Assembly: GCF_040365005.1 (NCBI RefSeq) | Contig: NZ_BAABWV010000021.1 | Span: 4,032 to 68,031 of the forward strand | Direction of reading: 5' to 3' | DNA: 64,000 bases | Source of the DNA: Antarcticimicrobium sp040365005 | Lineage (GTDB): Bacteria; Pseudomonadota; Alphaproteobacteria; Rhodobacterales; Rhodobacteraceae | Shown here: positions 57,166 through 64,000 of the stretch, one piece after another | How the letters are laid out: the number at the start of each line of letters is the position of its first letter | How positions within the stretch are numbered: position 1 is the stretch's first letter | Translations under genes and position numbers: made by a program | The notes under the pieces: model-generated | The model's input: the letters and a program-made list of their open reading frames with translations, nothing else | What the model was told of the DNA's origin: nothing | Databases searched by the model: none

Positions 57166-58761
57166 TCAATCCTCGGCGGGCACGAACACAGGTGCCGCGA
57201 TTTCAATCATCGAAGGGCCATCGGCAGGCGCCTTGCGCAGCGCCCCGGCGATCTCGGCGGGATCGGGCCCCACCGCCTGGTGCGGGATCCCGAAAGAGGC
57301 CGCCGTCAACGCGAAATCGGGGGGCGTCGGGTCACAACCGACCACGGGCACGTCGACGGCCTGCATCGACATGGCGATTTCGCGGTAGCCATGGTTGTTC
57401 CAGACCACGAAGGTGATCGGCAGTGCTTCGTCGACGGCGGCCATCACCTCGGGCAGGGAGAACTGCGCGCCGCCGTCGCCAACGATGCAGATCACCCGCG
57501 TTCCCGGTTCGGCAATCGCCGCGCCGATCGCGGCCGGAATCGCATAGCCAAGCGCGCCATAGCCCGTCGCGGCATTGAACCAGCCGCCCGCGCGGTCGTG
57601 ATCATAGTAGAGATTGGCCGCATAGATCGGCTGGGCCGAGTCGCCGACCATCAGCGCCCCGGGCGCCGCATCGCGCATGGCGTTCACGATCTCGACCTGT
57701 GCGCGATATTCCGCGCCGATCTCCTCCCAGGCGGCGGCCCGCGCCGCGGCGGCGCGTGTTGCGCCATCAGCGGATGTCGCCGCATCGGGCAGCACCGCAA
57801 GCAGGGATCGCAGGAAGGGCGCCACGGCGCCGTGCAACGGCAGCGATGCCGCGTGCCGTGCCAGTTGCCCGGGACAGATATCGACGCGGATCAGGTCGGA
57901 CATCCGCGCCATGGTGCCGGTGGCATCCATGTCATAGTCGGTCGGCCCCAGCTCGGTGCCAAGCGCCAGGACGACGTCGGCCGCCTCAATCAGATCCCGC
58001 ACGCTTAGCAAGCTTGGGCTCGCCGGCACGGACAGGGCGTGATTGTACAAGACGCCCCGTGCATTCACCGTTTGCACCACCGGTGCATCCAGTCGCTCGG
58101 CCAGGGTTTGCAGGTCGGCGGCCGCCCCGCTCGCGCCCCCACCCGCGAGGATGACGACCCGCTTGGCCTCAGCCAGCCTTTGGGCGGCATCGGCGATCTC
58201 GTCGTCAGAGACCTCGGGGGGTGGGGCGGTCACGGGGGCGGTGGGGGTGACGCCCTCTTGCCCGGCGATATCCAGCGGTACCTGGATATGGGTCGGCCCC
58301 GGGCGGCCCGTGGCAAAGGGGGCAAAGGCGCGATCCAGCGCGCCGTTCAGATCCTGCGGGTGCGCCACATGCTCGGACACCAGCGCCACCGAAGCGGCCA
58401 GACCGTGTTGGTCGGGCAGTTCATGCAGATGCCCCAACCCCTTGCCCAGCGTGCCCGTGGCGTTGACCCCGGAGAGGACCAGTATCGGCACCGAATCCGC
58501 CCGGGCCTGTGCCATCGGCGTCAGCGCGTTGGTCAGCCCGGGGCCGGTGATGACAAAAGCCACGCCCGGCTTGCCGCTGGCGCGCGCATAGCCGTCGGCC
58601 ATGAACCCGGCGCCCTGTTCATGGCGCGGGATGACGTGGCGGATGCTCGATCCGGCCAACCCGCGATAGAGCTCGACCGTGTGGACCCCGGGAATACCGA
58701 AGACCACCTCGACCCCGCGCGCCTTCAGCGCCGCGACCAGTTGTTCCCCGACCGTGCTCAT
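57166..58761 (-). CDS. aruI: ThDP-dependent decarboxylase, AruI-like
   Basis: A 531-residue acetolactate-synthase-like enzyme. Seen: the catalytic Glu48 in RHEQGAGFMADGYAR, the central TPP-family domain, and the ThDP-binding GDGGAQFSLPEVM ending in VVWNN. The presence of an AruH-like aminotransferase upstream suggests 2-ketoarginine (5-guanidino-2-oxopentanoate) decarboxylase, giving 4-guanidinobutyraldehyde. The regulatory subunit and context of acetolactate synthase are absent. Its start overlaps the aminotransferase stop by 4 bases. Confidence 0.85.
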   Translation of the reverse strand: MSTVGEQLVAALKARGVEVVFGIPGVHTVELYRGLAGSSIRHVIPRHEQGAGFMADGYARASGKPGVAFVITGPGLTNALTPMAQARADSVPILVLSGVNATGTLGKGLGHLHELPDQHGLAASVALVSEHVAHPQDLNGALDRAFAPFATGRPGPTHIQVPLDIAGQEGVTPTAPVTAPPPEVSDDEIADAAQRLAEAKRVVILAGGGASGAAADLQTLAERLDAPVVQTVNARGVLYNHALSVPASPSLLSVRDLIEAADVVLALGTELGPTDYDMDATGTMARMSDLIRVDICPGQLARHAASLPLHGAVAPFLRSLLAVLPDAATSADGATRAAAARAAAWEEIGAEYRAQVEIVNAMRDAAPGALMVGDSAQPIYAANLYYDHDRAGGWFNAATGYGALGYAIPAAIGAAIAEPGTRVICIVGDGGAQFSLPEVMAAVDEALPITFVVWNNHGYREIAMSMQAVDVPVVGCDPTPPDFALTAASFGIPHQAVGPDPAEIAGALRKAPADGPSMIEIAAPVFVPAED

Positions 58762-59945
58762 GCCGGCACCGCCGCGGTCTGGGTCACATGGGCGATGATG
58801 CGGGTCAGGGCCTCGTCGAAATCGTCGTCCGGGATGGTCAGGGCCAGGCGCACCCAGTTCGTCAGGCTCTCGCCGAAGGACGCACCGGGCATGACCGCGA
58901 CACCGGCCTCGTGCAAAAGCTCCATGGCAAAGGCGAAGCCGTCCATCCCGGTCGAGGAGACATCGACCATGGCGAACATGCCGGCCTCGGGGCTATGCAC
59001 CCGCAGCGCGGTTTCCGCCGTCAGCCGCGCCTCCAGCCGTTGGGCCCGCGCCGAGAACCGCGCCGCCATGCCCGCCGCCACCGGAGAGCCATTGGTCACC
59101 GCCTCGGCGGTCATGTCGGCGATGAAGGGCTGGTTGCCGAACAGCATGGTCTCGGAGAACGGTAGCAGCGCGTCGCAGAAGGCCTTCGAGGACACGCACC
59201 AGCCGCTGCGGAACCCCGGCGCGGCGTGGGATTTGGAAATCGAGGAGACCACGATCACCCGATCCGCCAACTGCTCCTGCGCCAGCGGCGAGGTGAACCG
59301 CGCGCCCTCGTAGACCAGATCCGCATAGACCTCGTCCGAGATGATCCAGAAATCATGCGCCAGCGCCAGCTCGCCGATGGCCGCGATATCCTCGGCGGTG
59401 AGAATGGCGCCGGTGGGGTTGTGCGGCGTGGTCAACAGAAGTGCGCGCGTGCGCGGGGTGATCCGCGCCGCGATGTCCGCGGCCTGCATGCGAAAGCCGT
59501 GTTCGGGACGCAGGGGCACCGGCACCATCTCGGCCCCGGTGGCGCGAATGACACCTTCGTAGGTGGCGTACATCGGATCGCCCACCAGAACCTCGTCGCC
59601 GTGCTGCGCCACGCCCATCATGACCGAAAACAGCGCCGTCTGCGTGCCCGGAAAGCACATGATCTGGTCCGGGACGATCTCGCGGCCGCTGCGCCGGGTG
59701 TAATCCGCGGCCAGCGCGGTGCGCAGGTTCATCTCTCCCCGGCCATCCGAATAGCCGGTGCGCCCGGCCGACATCGCCGCCGTCGCCCGGTCCAGCATCT
59801 CCTGCGGGACCGGCACATCCGGTTCCCCGATGGTCATTTCGATCAGGTCCGCCCCGGCCTCGGCCAGGGCGCGCGCCTTGATATGAACTTCCCACTTGGC
59901 GCCGCCAAGTCCCGCCAAACGCGCGGTCACATCCGTTGTCTTCAT
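58758..59945 (-). CDS. aruH: PLP aminotransferase, AruH-like (arginine:pyruvate)
   Basis: A 395-residue class I/II aminotransferase with the Schiff-base Lys in VVSSISKSHAAPGFRSGW, the PHNPTGAILT cofactor loop and a Tyr/Asp pair around ISDEVYADLVYEG. Together with the AruI-like decarboxylase it fits the arginine transaminase pathway. First gene of the three-gene minus-strand operon; 22 bases separate its start from the end of the regulator upstream. Confidence 0.85.
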   Translation of the reverse strand: MKTTDVTARLAGLGGAKWEVHIKARALAEAGADLIEMTIGEPDVPVPQEMLDRATAAMSAGRTGYSDGRGEMNLRTALAADYTRRSGREIVPDQIMCFPGTQTALFSVMMGVAQHGDEVLVGDPMYATYEGVIRATGAEMVPVPLRPEHGFRMQAADIAARITPRTRALLLTTPHNPTGAILTAEDIAAIGELALAHDFWIISDEVYADLVYEGARFTSPLAQEQLADRVIVVSSISKSHAAPGFRSGWCVSSKAFCDALLPFSETMLFGNQPFIADMTAEAVTNGSPVAAGMAARFSARAQRLEARLTAETALRVHSPEAGMFAMVDVSSTGMDGFAFAMELLHEAGVAVMPGASFGESLTNWVRLALTIPDDDFDEALTRIIAHVTQTAAVPA

Positions 59946-59967
59946 GGCAGATCGGCCTTCTTTTTCC

Positions 59968-60606
59968 TCACGAAGAGTGTGTCAGGTTCAAGCCGACGAT
60001 CGCCCCGACAGAGGTCAGGCCGATCTTCGGCAGTTCATCGGGTTCAAAGGCATCGGGCAGCGCGCCACCCTCAAGCCACAGACCGTCGATCACCGCGTTG
60101 CAGGCAATCGCCAGGTGACGCAGCCGCCCGGCCTCGGTCGCCTGTCCGGCCTCGTCAAGCGCGGCCGCGATCAGTGCCTCGAGCCGATTGCGGAAATCGG
60201 CATAGGTCCGCGCGTGGATCGCCTTCATCGCGGGGTCGTTCTGCACCTTGTTCAGAAAGCTCGCCCAGAGCGCTGTCGACTGCGGATCCACCACCGGCGC
60301 GGTCAGGGAGGCCTCGACAAAGGCCACCAGCCGATCCCGCGCCGTGCCCCTGAGCTGGCTTGCCGGCCCCTCGGTCAGGTCGGTCATATGGGTCATGTGG
60401 TGTTCATAGGCGGCGGTGATCAGGTCTTCCTTCGAGCGGAAGTAATGCCGGATCAGACCCTGGGTGACATCGGCCCGCTCGGCGATGGCCCGCACCGTCG
60501 CCCCGCGCACGCCGTGCTCGGCCACCAGCTCCAGCGCGGCGCGAATCAAGGCCTCGCGACGGGCCTCCGCGCTCTCTCGCTTAAACTTGCGGCGTTCCTC
60601 GGACAC
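59968..60606 (-). CDS. TetR/BetI-type regulator
   Basis: A 212-residue TetR-family protein starting at GTG 60606 (AGGAAG upstream). The HTH is TVRAIAERADVTQGLIRHYF and the rest matches the BetI-type C-terminal domain (LWASFLNKVQNDPAMKAIHA). It lies between the aruHI-ddah genes, transcribed the same way, and the divergent ABC importer. A perfect palindrome 23 bases upstream of its start is the likely operator, so it should control both arms of the locus. Confidence 0.92.
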   Translation of the reverse strand: MSEERRKFKRESAEARREALIRAALELVAEHGVRGATVRAIAERADVTQGLIRHYFRSKEDLITAAYEHHMTHMTDLTEGPASQLRGTARDRLVAFVEASLTAPVVDPQSTALWASFLNKVQNDPAMKAIHARTYADFRNRLEALIAAALDEAGQATEAGRLRHLAIACNAVIDGLWLEGGALPDAFEPDELPKIGLTSVGAIVGLNLTHSS

Positions 60607-60628
60607 GGATGCTTCCTGACGGCTGCTG

Positions 60629-60652
60629 GTAATTATACACTTGCATAATTAC
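60629..60652. promoter_or_regulatory. Candidate TetR operator
   Basis: GTAATTAT (60629-60636), an 8-base spacer, and ATAATTAC (60645-60652) form a perfect inverted repeat between the divergent regulator and ABC genes. Size and position are typical of TetR-family operators. Confidence 0.75.
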
Positions 60653-60696
60653 TGCGACTCCGCATTACTACAAGACGAAAACGAGGAAGCCGCAAA

Positions 60697-61494
60697 ATGC
60701 ATCCATCCGCTGCTGCATCGTCAGCCGCCACCCAAGAGGCGCGGGAAGAGGCCATCCGCGTCACCGACCTGCACAAGTCCTTTGGAACGTTGGAGGTCCT
60801 CAAGGGGGTCTCCCTGACCGCCAGCAAGGGCGACGTGGTCGCCATCATCGGGGGTTCGGGGTCGGGCAAGTCGACCATGCTGCGCTGCATCAACTTCCTC
60901 GAGACGCCCAGTTCGGGCCGGATCGTGATCGGCGGCGAAGAGATCGCGATGCGCGCCGATGGCACCCCCGCGGACCGCCGCCAGATCGAACGCATCCGCA
61001 CCCGGCTGGCCATGGTGTTCCAGCAGTTCAACCTCTGGACCCACCGAACCCTTCTGGAAAACATCATCGAAGTGCCGGTTCACGTGCTGAAGACCCCGCG
61101 CGCCGAGGCAGAGACCCGCGCGCGTGAGCTTTTGGCCCGTGTCGGCCTGGCCGAGAAGGAAGAGGCATTCCCTGCCTTCCTGTCCGGCGGCCAGCAACAA
61201 CGCGCGGCCATCGCCCGGGCGCTGGCGGTGGATCCCTCGGCAATGCTGTTCGACGAGCCGACCTCGGCGCTGGACCCGGAGCTGGTGGGCGAGGTGCTGT
61301 CGGTGATCCGCGACCTTGCCGCCGAGGGGCGGACCATGCTGCTGGTCACCCATGAAATGAAGTTTGCACGCGAGGTGGCCGACCACGTCGTATACCTGTT
61401 CGAAGGCCGCATCGAAGAGCAGGGCCCCCCTGCCGAGGTCTTTGGAAACCCAAGGTCGGAGCGGTTGAAACAGTTCCTCAGCTCCGTCTCCTGA
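60697..61494 (+). CDS. amino-acid ABC transporter ATPase (HisP/ArtP type)
   Basis: A 265-residue ATPase with Walker A GGSGSGKST, signature LSGGQQQR and Walker B MLFDEPTSALDPE, plus the MVFQQFNLWTHRTLLENI block of polar-amino-acid importers. An extra N-terminal segment (about 20 residues) is rich in Ala and Ser. Starts after GAGGAAGCCGC. With the next three genes it forms a complete importer; the neighbouring catabolic genes suggest arginine or methylarginine as ligand. Confidence 0.93.
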   Translation: MHPSAAASSAATQEAREEAIRVTDLHKSFGTLEVLKGVSLTASKGDVVAIIGGSGSGKSTMLRCINFLETPSSGRIVIGGEEIAMRADGTPADRRQIERIRTRLAMVFQQFNLWTHRTLLENIIEVPVHVLKTPRAEAETRARELLARVGLAEKEEAFPAFLSGGQQQRAAIARALAVDPSAMLFDEPTSALDPELVGEVLSVIRDLAAEGRTMLLVTHEMKFAREVADHVVYLFEGRIEEQGPPAEVFGNPRSERLKQFLSSVS

Positions 61495-61539
61495 CCGAGA
61501 GTCCAACAGAAAACAAAACACCAACCAGGGAGAATCCAC

Positions 61540-62304
61540 ATGAAACTGAAGACCCTTCTTGCCGCCGCGGTTGCGGCAGCGACCCTTGCCGCCGGCACGG
61601 CCAGTGCCGAACAGGTCAAGATCGGCATCGCGGCCGAGCCTTATCCGCCGTTCGCCTCGGCCGACAGCTCCGGCACCTGGGTCGGCTGGGAAATCGAGGT
61701 CATCGACGCCGTCTGTGACGCCGCCGAGCTGGATTGCGTGATCACCCCGGTGGCCTGGGACGGCATCATCCCCTCGCTGACCGGCAAGCAGATCGATGCG
61801 ATCATGGCCTCCATGTCGATCACAGAAGAGCGCCTGAAAACCATCGACTTCTCTGACCCCTACTATAACACCCCGGCGGTGATCGTGGCGGACAAGTCCA
61901 TGGACATCGAGGCGACCCCGGACTCCCTCGCGGGCAAGATCGTCGGCATCCAGGCTTCGACCATCCACCAGACCTACGCGCAGGAGTATTTCAAGGATTC
62001 CGAACTGCGCGTCTATCAGACCCAGGACGAGGCCAACCAGGATCTGTTCGCCGGCCGCATCGACGCCACCCAGGCCGACAGCATCGCGATGGCGGATTTC
62101 GTCGCCTCGGACGCCGGCGGTTGTTGCGAGATCAAGGGCGCGGTTGCCGATGACCCGGCGATCCTGGGGCGCGGCGTGGGCGCCGGTGTGCGCAAGGGCG
62201 ATAGCGACCTTCTGGCGGCCTTGAACAAGGGCATCGCCGCGATCCTGGCCGATGGCACGCACGAGAAGATCACCGCCAAGTACTTCACCACCAGCATCTA
62301 CTAA
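61540..62304 (+). CDS. amino-acid ABC transporter binding protein (LAO/ArtJ type)
   Basis: A 254-residue family-3 periplasmic binding protein with a signal peptide (ending TASAEQ). Seen: KIGIAAEPYPPFASADSSG, GWEIEVIDAVCDAAELDC and MASMSITEERLKTIDFSDPY, the ligand-clamping signature of this family. It delivers a basic or polar amino acid to the permeases encoded next. Start follows AGGGAGAATCCAC. Confidence 0.92.
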   Translation: MKLKTLLAAAVAAATLAAGTASAEQVKIGIAAEPYPPFASADSSGTWVGWEIEVIDAVCDAAELDCVITPVAWDGIIPSLTGKQIDAIMASMSITEERLKTIDFSDPYYNTPAVIVADKSMDIEATPDSLAGKIVGIQASTIHQTYAQEYFKDSELRVYQTQDEANQDLFAGRIDATQADSIAMADFVASDAGGCCEIKGAVADDPAILGRGVGAGVRKGDSDLLAALNKGIAAILADGTHEKITAKYFTTSIY

Positions 62305-62313
62305 GACGCCCGC

Positions 62314-63063
62314 GTGGAGACGATCCTGACCACGCTTGGCCTGGCTGAGAGCGCGCAACTGCTGTCGCTCTCGCCGCCGGGCTGGGGGGCCAACCTGCTG
62401 CGCGGGTTGGCCAATTCCCTGCAGATCGCGTTCGGGGCCTTCGGATTGGGGCTGCTGATCGGGCTTCTGGGCGCCTATGGCAAGCTGCACGGCGGCAAGG
62501 TCACCCGCGATCTTCTGGCCATCTACACCACCGTCATCCGGGCCGTGCCCGAACTGGTGCTGATCCTGATCCTCTATTACGTGGGCACCGACCTGATCAA
62601 CAAGCTCGCCGCCATGATGGGCTACGGCCGGGTCGAGATCAGCGGCATCGTCGCCGGTATCTGGGTCCTGGGCATCGTCCAGGGCGCCTATTCCACCGAG
62701 GTCCTGCGGGGCGCCATCCAGGCGGTCCCCCCCGGCCAGATCGAAGCGGCCCGCGCCTTCGGGATGCCGTCGCTGATGGTGATGCGGCGGGTGACCATTC
62801 CCGCCATGATGAGTTTCGCAGTCCCCGGTCTGGCCAATCTCTGGCTGATCGCCACCAAGGACACCGCGCTGCTGGCCGTTGTCGGGTTCAGCGAGTTGAC
62901 GCTTGAAACCAAGCAGGCGGCCTCCAGCACCCGTGCCTATTTCACCTTTTTCCTCGCGGCGGGGGCGCTCTATCTCATGGTCACGCTCTGCTCGGGGGTG
63001 ATTTTCCGCCGGGTCGAGAAATGGGCCCGTCGCGGTCAACCCTCGCTGAAGGGGGGGCGCTGA
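62314..63063 (+). CDS. amino-acid ABC permease (HisQ type)
   Basis: A 249-residue permease with about five spans, starting at GTG 62314. Family blocks: RGLANSLQIAFGAFGLGLLI and the EAA-loop-like VPPGQIEAARAFGMPSLMVM. It pairs with the next permease to form the pore. The next gene begins on the last base of its stop codon. Confidence 0.9.
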   Translation: METILTTLGLAESAQLLSLSPPGWGANLLRGLANSLQIAFGAFGLGLLIGLLGAYGKLHGGKVTRDLLAIYTTVIRAVPELVLILILYYVGTDLINKLAAMMGYGRVEISGIVAGIWVLGIVQGAYSTEVLRGAIQAVPPGQIEAARAFGMPSLMVMRRVTIPAMMSFAVPGLANLWLIATKDTALLAVVGFSELTLETKQAASSTRAYFTFFLAAGALYLMVTLCSGVIFRRVEKWARRGQPSLKGGR

Positions 63064-63839
63064 TGATCCGTCTGCGCGCCCTGATGCAGCCCCATCGCAT
63101 CGTCATGATGCTGGTCTTCGCGGCTTTCCTGATCTGGTGCGGCTTCACCATGCGTTGGGACTGGCTGCCGAAATACCTGCCGTTGGCGATCGAGGGGCTG
63201 TGGACCACGATCTGGATCCTGGTGGTCACGACGCTCCTCGGCTTCCTGCTGGCGATCCCCTTGGGCTTGGCCCAGGCTGTCGGCCCGTGGTACCTGGCCC
63301 TGCCGGCCCGCGTGTTCTGCACGGTGATCCGCGGCACGCCGCTGCTGTTGCAGATCTGGCTGCTGTACTACGGGCTCGGATCGCTGTTTCCGCAGTTCCC
63401 CTGGATCCGCTCGTCCGAGCTCTGGCCCTATCTGCGCCAGGCCTGGCCCTATGCGGTTCTGGCCCTGACCCTCTCTTACGCCGGGTACGAGGGCGAGGTG
63501 ATGCGCGGGGCGTTCTCCAGCGTCGCCAGGGGGCAGCTGGAGGCGGCCAAGTCCTTCGGCATGCCGCGCCTGACCATGTTCCGCCGGATCTGGTTGCCAC
63601 AGGCGGTGCGCAACGTGCTGCCGACCCTGGGCGGCGAGACCATCCTGCAATTGAAGGCCACCCCGCTGATCGCCACCATCACGGTCATGGATATCTACGC
63701 CGTCTCGTCGCGGGTCCGCTCCGACACTTTCATCGTCTACGAGCCGCTGCTGTTGCTGGCGCTGGTCTACATGGTGATCGCCGGGATCATCGGGTTCGCG
63801 TTCAACCACGTGGAACGCCAGGTTCCGGGCCGGCGCTGA
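63063..63839 (+). CDS. amino-acid ABC permease (HisM type)
   Basis: A 258-residue permease with about five spans: LPLAIEGLWTTIWILVVTTL, VFCTVIRGTPLLLQIWLLYY and the coupling loop RGQLEAAKSFGMPRLTMFRR. Second membrane subunit of the importer and last gene in the window. Start ATG 63063 shares a base with the previous stop. The remaining 160 bases (63840-64000) show no gene or terminator. Confidence 0.9.
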   Translation: MIRLRALMQPHRIVMMLVFAAFLIWCGFTMRWDWLPKYLPLAIEGLWTTIWILVVTTLLGFLLAIPLGLAQAVGPWYLALPARVFCTVIRGTPLLLQIWLLYYGLGSLFPQFPWIRSSELWPYLRQAWPYAVLALTLSYAGYEGEVMRGAFSSVARGQLEAAKSFGMPRLTMFRRIWLPQAVRNVLPTLGGETILQLKATPLIATITVMDIYAVSSRVRSDTFIVYEPLLLLALVYMVIAGIIGFAFNHVERQVPGRR

Positions 63840-64000
63840 CCCGGCCCGCCTGTGCGGCCCGCCGGCGATCGGCCAGGCCCCTCGATCCCGCGTGACGGGC
63901 GATCGTTTCCATCATTCCCATAGAGGGCGGCCGTCCCATCCCTTTAAGTGCGGCCAGATCAACCGATTCATGGGGCGATTCACCGGGGGCCGGGCGGTTC

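Noticed and set aside
57166..58761. Biosynthetic acetolactate synthase (ilvB)
   Set aside because: No small regulatory subunit or ilvC nearby, and the aminotransferase, DDAH and arginine-type importer context fits an AruI-like decarboxylase better.
60721..63039. A 772-codon minus-strand open frame
   Set aside because: Mirror of the amino-acid ABC importer genes, which are unmistakable on the plus strand.

Overview
The window is high-GC alphaproteobacterial chromosome, most likely from the Rhodobacterales (Roseobacter group). Pointers to this are the S10/spc ribosomal gene order and protein sequences, many short overlapping genes, and the wealth of TRAP, Liv-type, ECF and opine-type amino-acid transporters. 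A DmdC/DmdD-like pair typical of marine roseobacters points the same way. No tRNA, rRNA, CRISPR array, transposase or prophage gene was seen.

Region 1 (1-6.6 kb) is the end of the S10 operon and the first part of the spc operon: rpsC (partial), rplP, rpmC, rpsQ, rplN, rplX, rplE, rpsN, rpsH, rplF, rplR, rpsE, rpmD. It is interrupted after rplP by a perfect terminator, a 2OG-Fe(II)-oxygenase-like gene and a small membrane-peptide ORF. It stops at a terminator after rpmD; rplO, secY and the rest do not follow in the window.

Region 2 (6.7-25.8 kb) holds hydantoinase/oxoprolinase HyuA and HyuB, a polytopic protein of the fenitrothion-hydrolase-like family and a complete Liv-type ABC importer. 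After these come a DUF442-SQR fusion, an uncharacterised coiled-coil gene pair, a DmdC/DmdD-like acyl-CoA dehydrogenase and hydratase with a divergent AraC regulator, and a GntR/FCD regulator.

Region 3 (26.0-43.5 kb) is one long, tightly packed plus-strand cluster. It encodes an atypical SDR, an aldehyde dehydrogenase, an SsuABC/ThiXYZ-type importer and a second, signal-less NMT1-like protein. It continues with a three-part FAD/2Fe-2S dehydrogenase (HcnABC/opine-oxidase type), a PPC-domain protein and a whole ECF transporter (S, T, A, A'). The last genes are a nucleoside hydrolase, an aminotransferase, an alpha/beta hydrolase, an M20 carbamoylase-type hydrolase and a TudS-related protein. Gene content suggests uptake and stepwise dismantling of a nucleoside-like or N-heterocyclic compound; no described pathway with this set is known to me.

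Region 4 (43.5-53.7 kb) starts with a broken substrate-binding-protein remnant and an IclR regulator. It then has a TRAP transporter, a glutamine-synthetase-like ligase and a CHMI-type isomerase, followed on the other strand by a split Rieske oxygenase: a catalytic subunit that has lost its cluster ligands and a separate 137-aa Rieske protein. A divergent FprA-like reductase and flavodoxin complete a plausible electron chain. A 15-bp site (12/15 identical) lies in both key promoter regions, suggesting one regulon.

Region 5 (53.9-64 kb) has arsR-arsP with a small thioredoxin and an OsmC-like protein, then a 39-codon ORF whose Shine-Dalgarno is locked in a perfect hairpin. The last part is an arginine/methylarginine catabolic locus: DDAH, AruI-like and AruH-like enzymes, a BetI/TetR regulator with a clear operator, and a four-gene amino-acid ABC importer.
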